Source: Peptostreptococcaceae bacterium | GTDB lineage: Bacteria > Bacillota > Clostridia > Peptostreptococcales > Filifactoraceae | DNA: 35,595 nucleotides | Assembly: GCA_030532905.1 (NCBI GenBank) | Contig: JAUNKE010000021.1 | Location: 1 to 35,595 of the forward strand | Direction: 5' to 3' | Part shown: in pieces, positions 35,368 to 35,595 of the stretch | Layout of the letters: the number at the start of each line of letters is the position of its first letter | Position numbering within the stretch: position 1 is the stretch's first letter | Position numbers and translations under genes: made by a program | The notes under the pieces: model-generated | What the model was told of the DNA's origin: nothing | Database searches by the model: none | Seen by the model: the letters and a program-made list of their open reading frames with translations, nothing else

Positions 35368-35595
35368 TCAAATACCCCTCGAATTCGAGTCGATTTCAGT
35401 TGTTCGGAATTTCCGAACAACTGAAATCTCTTTCAATTCTTCTTCGGCAAAGATATTTTTGATATGTTCGCTAATATTGGACTTACTCGTCTGGTATAGT
35501 TCGCACAATTGACTCTGTGTCAGCCATACAGTCTCATCAACAAAACGAACATCTATCTTTGATTTTCCCTCTTTGTCCTGATAGATTACAATCTC
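35368..35595 (-). pseudogene. RhuM-family protein, truncated N-terminal part (starts outside window)
   Basis: The frame runs from the window edge to TGA at 35368-35370, 75 residues. It contains EIVIYQDKEGKSKIDVRF, VDETVWLTQSQLCELYQTS and SNISEHIKNIF, then VVRKFRTT. This is the DNA-binding-like N-terminal part of RhuM (virulence RhuM) proteins. The family continues far beyond VVRKFRTT, with a segment leading to YNLDMI, whereas here a stop comes ten residues later (EIDSNSRGI). The gene is therefore broken, close to the palindrome at 35392-35428. RhuM genes are common beside restriction systems and mobile DNA. Confidence 0.75.
35392..35428. repeat. Perfect 37-base palindrome at the RhuM break
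   Basis: Two 18-base arms (35392-35409 and 35411-35428) are exact reverse complements around one central base. The half-site reads GATTTCAGTTGTTCGGAA. Part of it encodes RhuM residues VVRKFRTT, which already tends to be palindromic, but the perfection of 18 bp is unusual. It may be a recombination junction, an operator, or a hairpin block to transcription into the island. Confidence 0.85.

Overview
This window looks like chromosome from a low-to-moderate GC Gram-positive anaerobe (Bacillota, probably Clostridia or Tissierellia). The basis is strong GGAGG-type ribosome binding sites, a T-box leader, an rqcP-divIC pair, lipobox lipoproteins and a surface protein with S-layer homology (SLH) domains. 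I cannot name the genus. An IdeS-like protease suggests life on a mammalian host.

Layout. 1-176 is the coiled-coil end of a plus-strand gene. 377-5088 (minus) is a five-gene operon: cysteine desulfurase, thiI, a GNAT acetyltransferase, folC and a cyclophilin. It is read from a promoter at about 5108-5136 and closed by a UUCG-loop terminator. Divergent from it, ansA (asparaginase) and ilvE run plus to a bidirectional terminator at 7266-7295. 7325-10202 (minus) is rqcP, divIC, a Ppx/GppA phosphatase and a HI0933-type flavoprotein. Upstream of the rqcP promoter lies an unidentified folded element (10274-10365), then an RclA-like oxidoreductase. 12024-15435 is a SNF2 helicase and SWIM protein pair resembling ywqA-ywqB. 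A small membrane-anchored protein follows. 16482-18916 is a polar amino-acid ABC transporter under a T-box leader with its own promoter, an upstream ORF inside the leader and a second small ORF after the leader terminator. An M81 (MlrC-like) metallopeptidase and a large lipoprotein complete the minus-strand block.

23468-25780 (plus) is the most striking gene. It encodes a signal peptide, three SLH domains, a glycine-rich and proline/serine-rich spacer, and a C-terminal domain matching the IgG protease IdeS (peptidase family C66). The catalytic Cys, His and two Asp are in place, and His-to-Asp spacing is identical to IdeS. I read it as an S-layer-anchored immunoglobulin-cleaving protease.

26042-35595 (minus) is a defence island. 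It holds a truncated RhuM fragment ending near a perfect 37-base palindrome, an ABC-type ATPase with an altered P-loop, type III Mod and Res subunits, a second ATPase and a TOPRIM-like DUF4276 protein. The central target-recognition part of mod is visibly more AT-rich than its flanks, which suggests allele exchange. A good promoter sits between mod and res, so the island has at least two transcription units: ATPase-mod and res-ATPase-DUF4276. The association of two ATPases and a TOPRIM protein with one type III system is the best candidate for an undescribed multi-gene defence arrangement.
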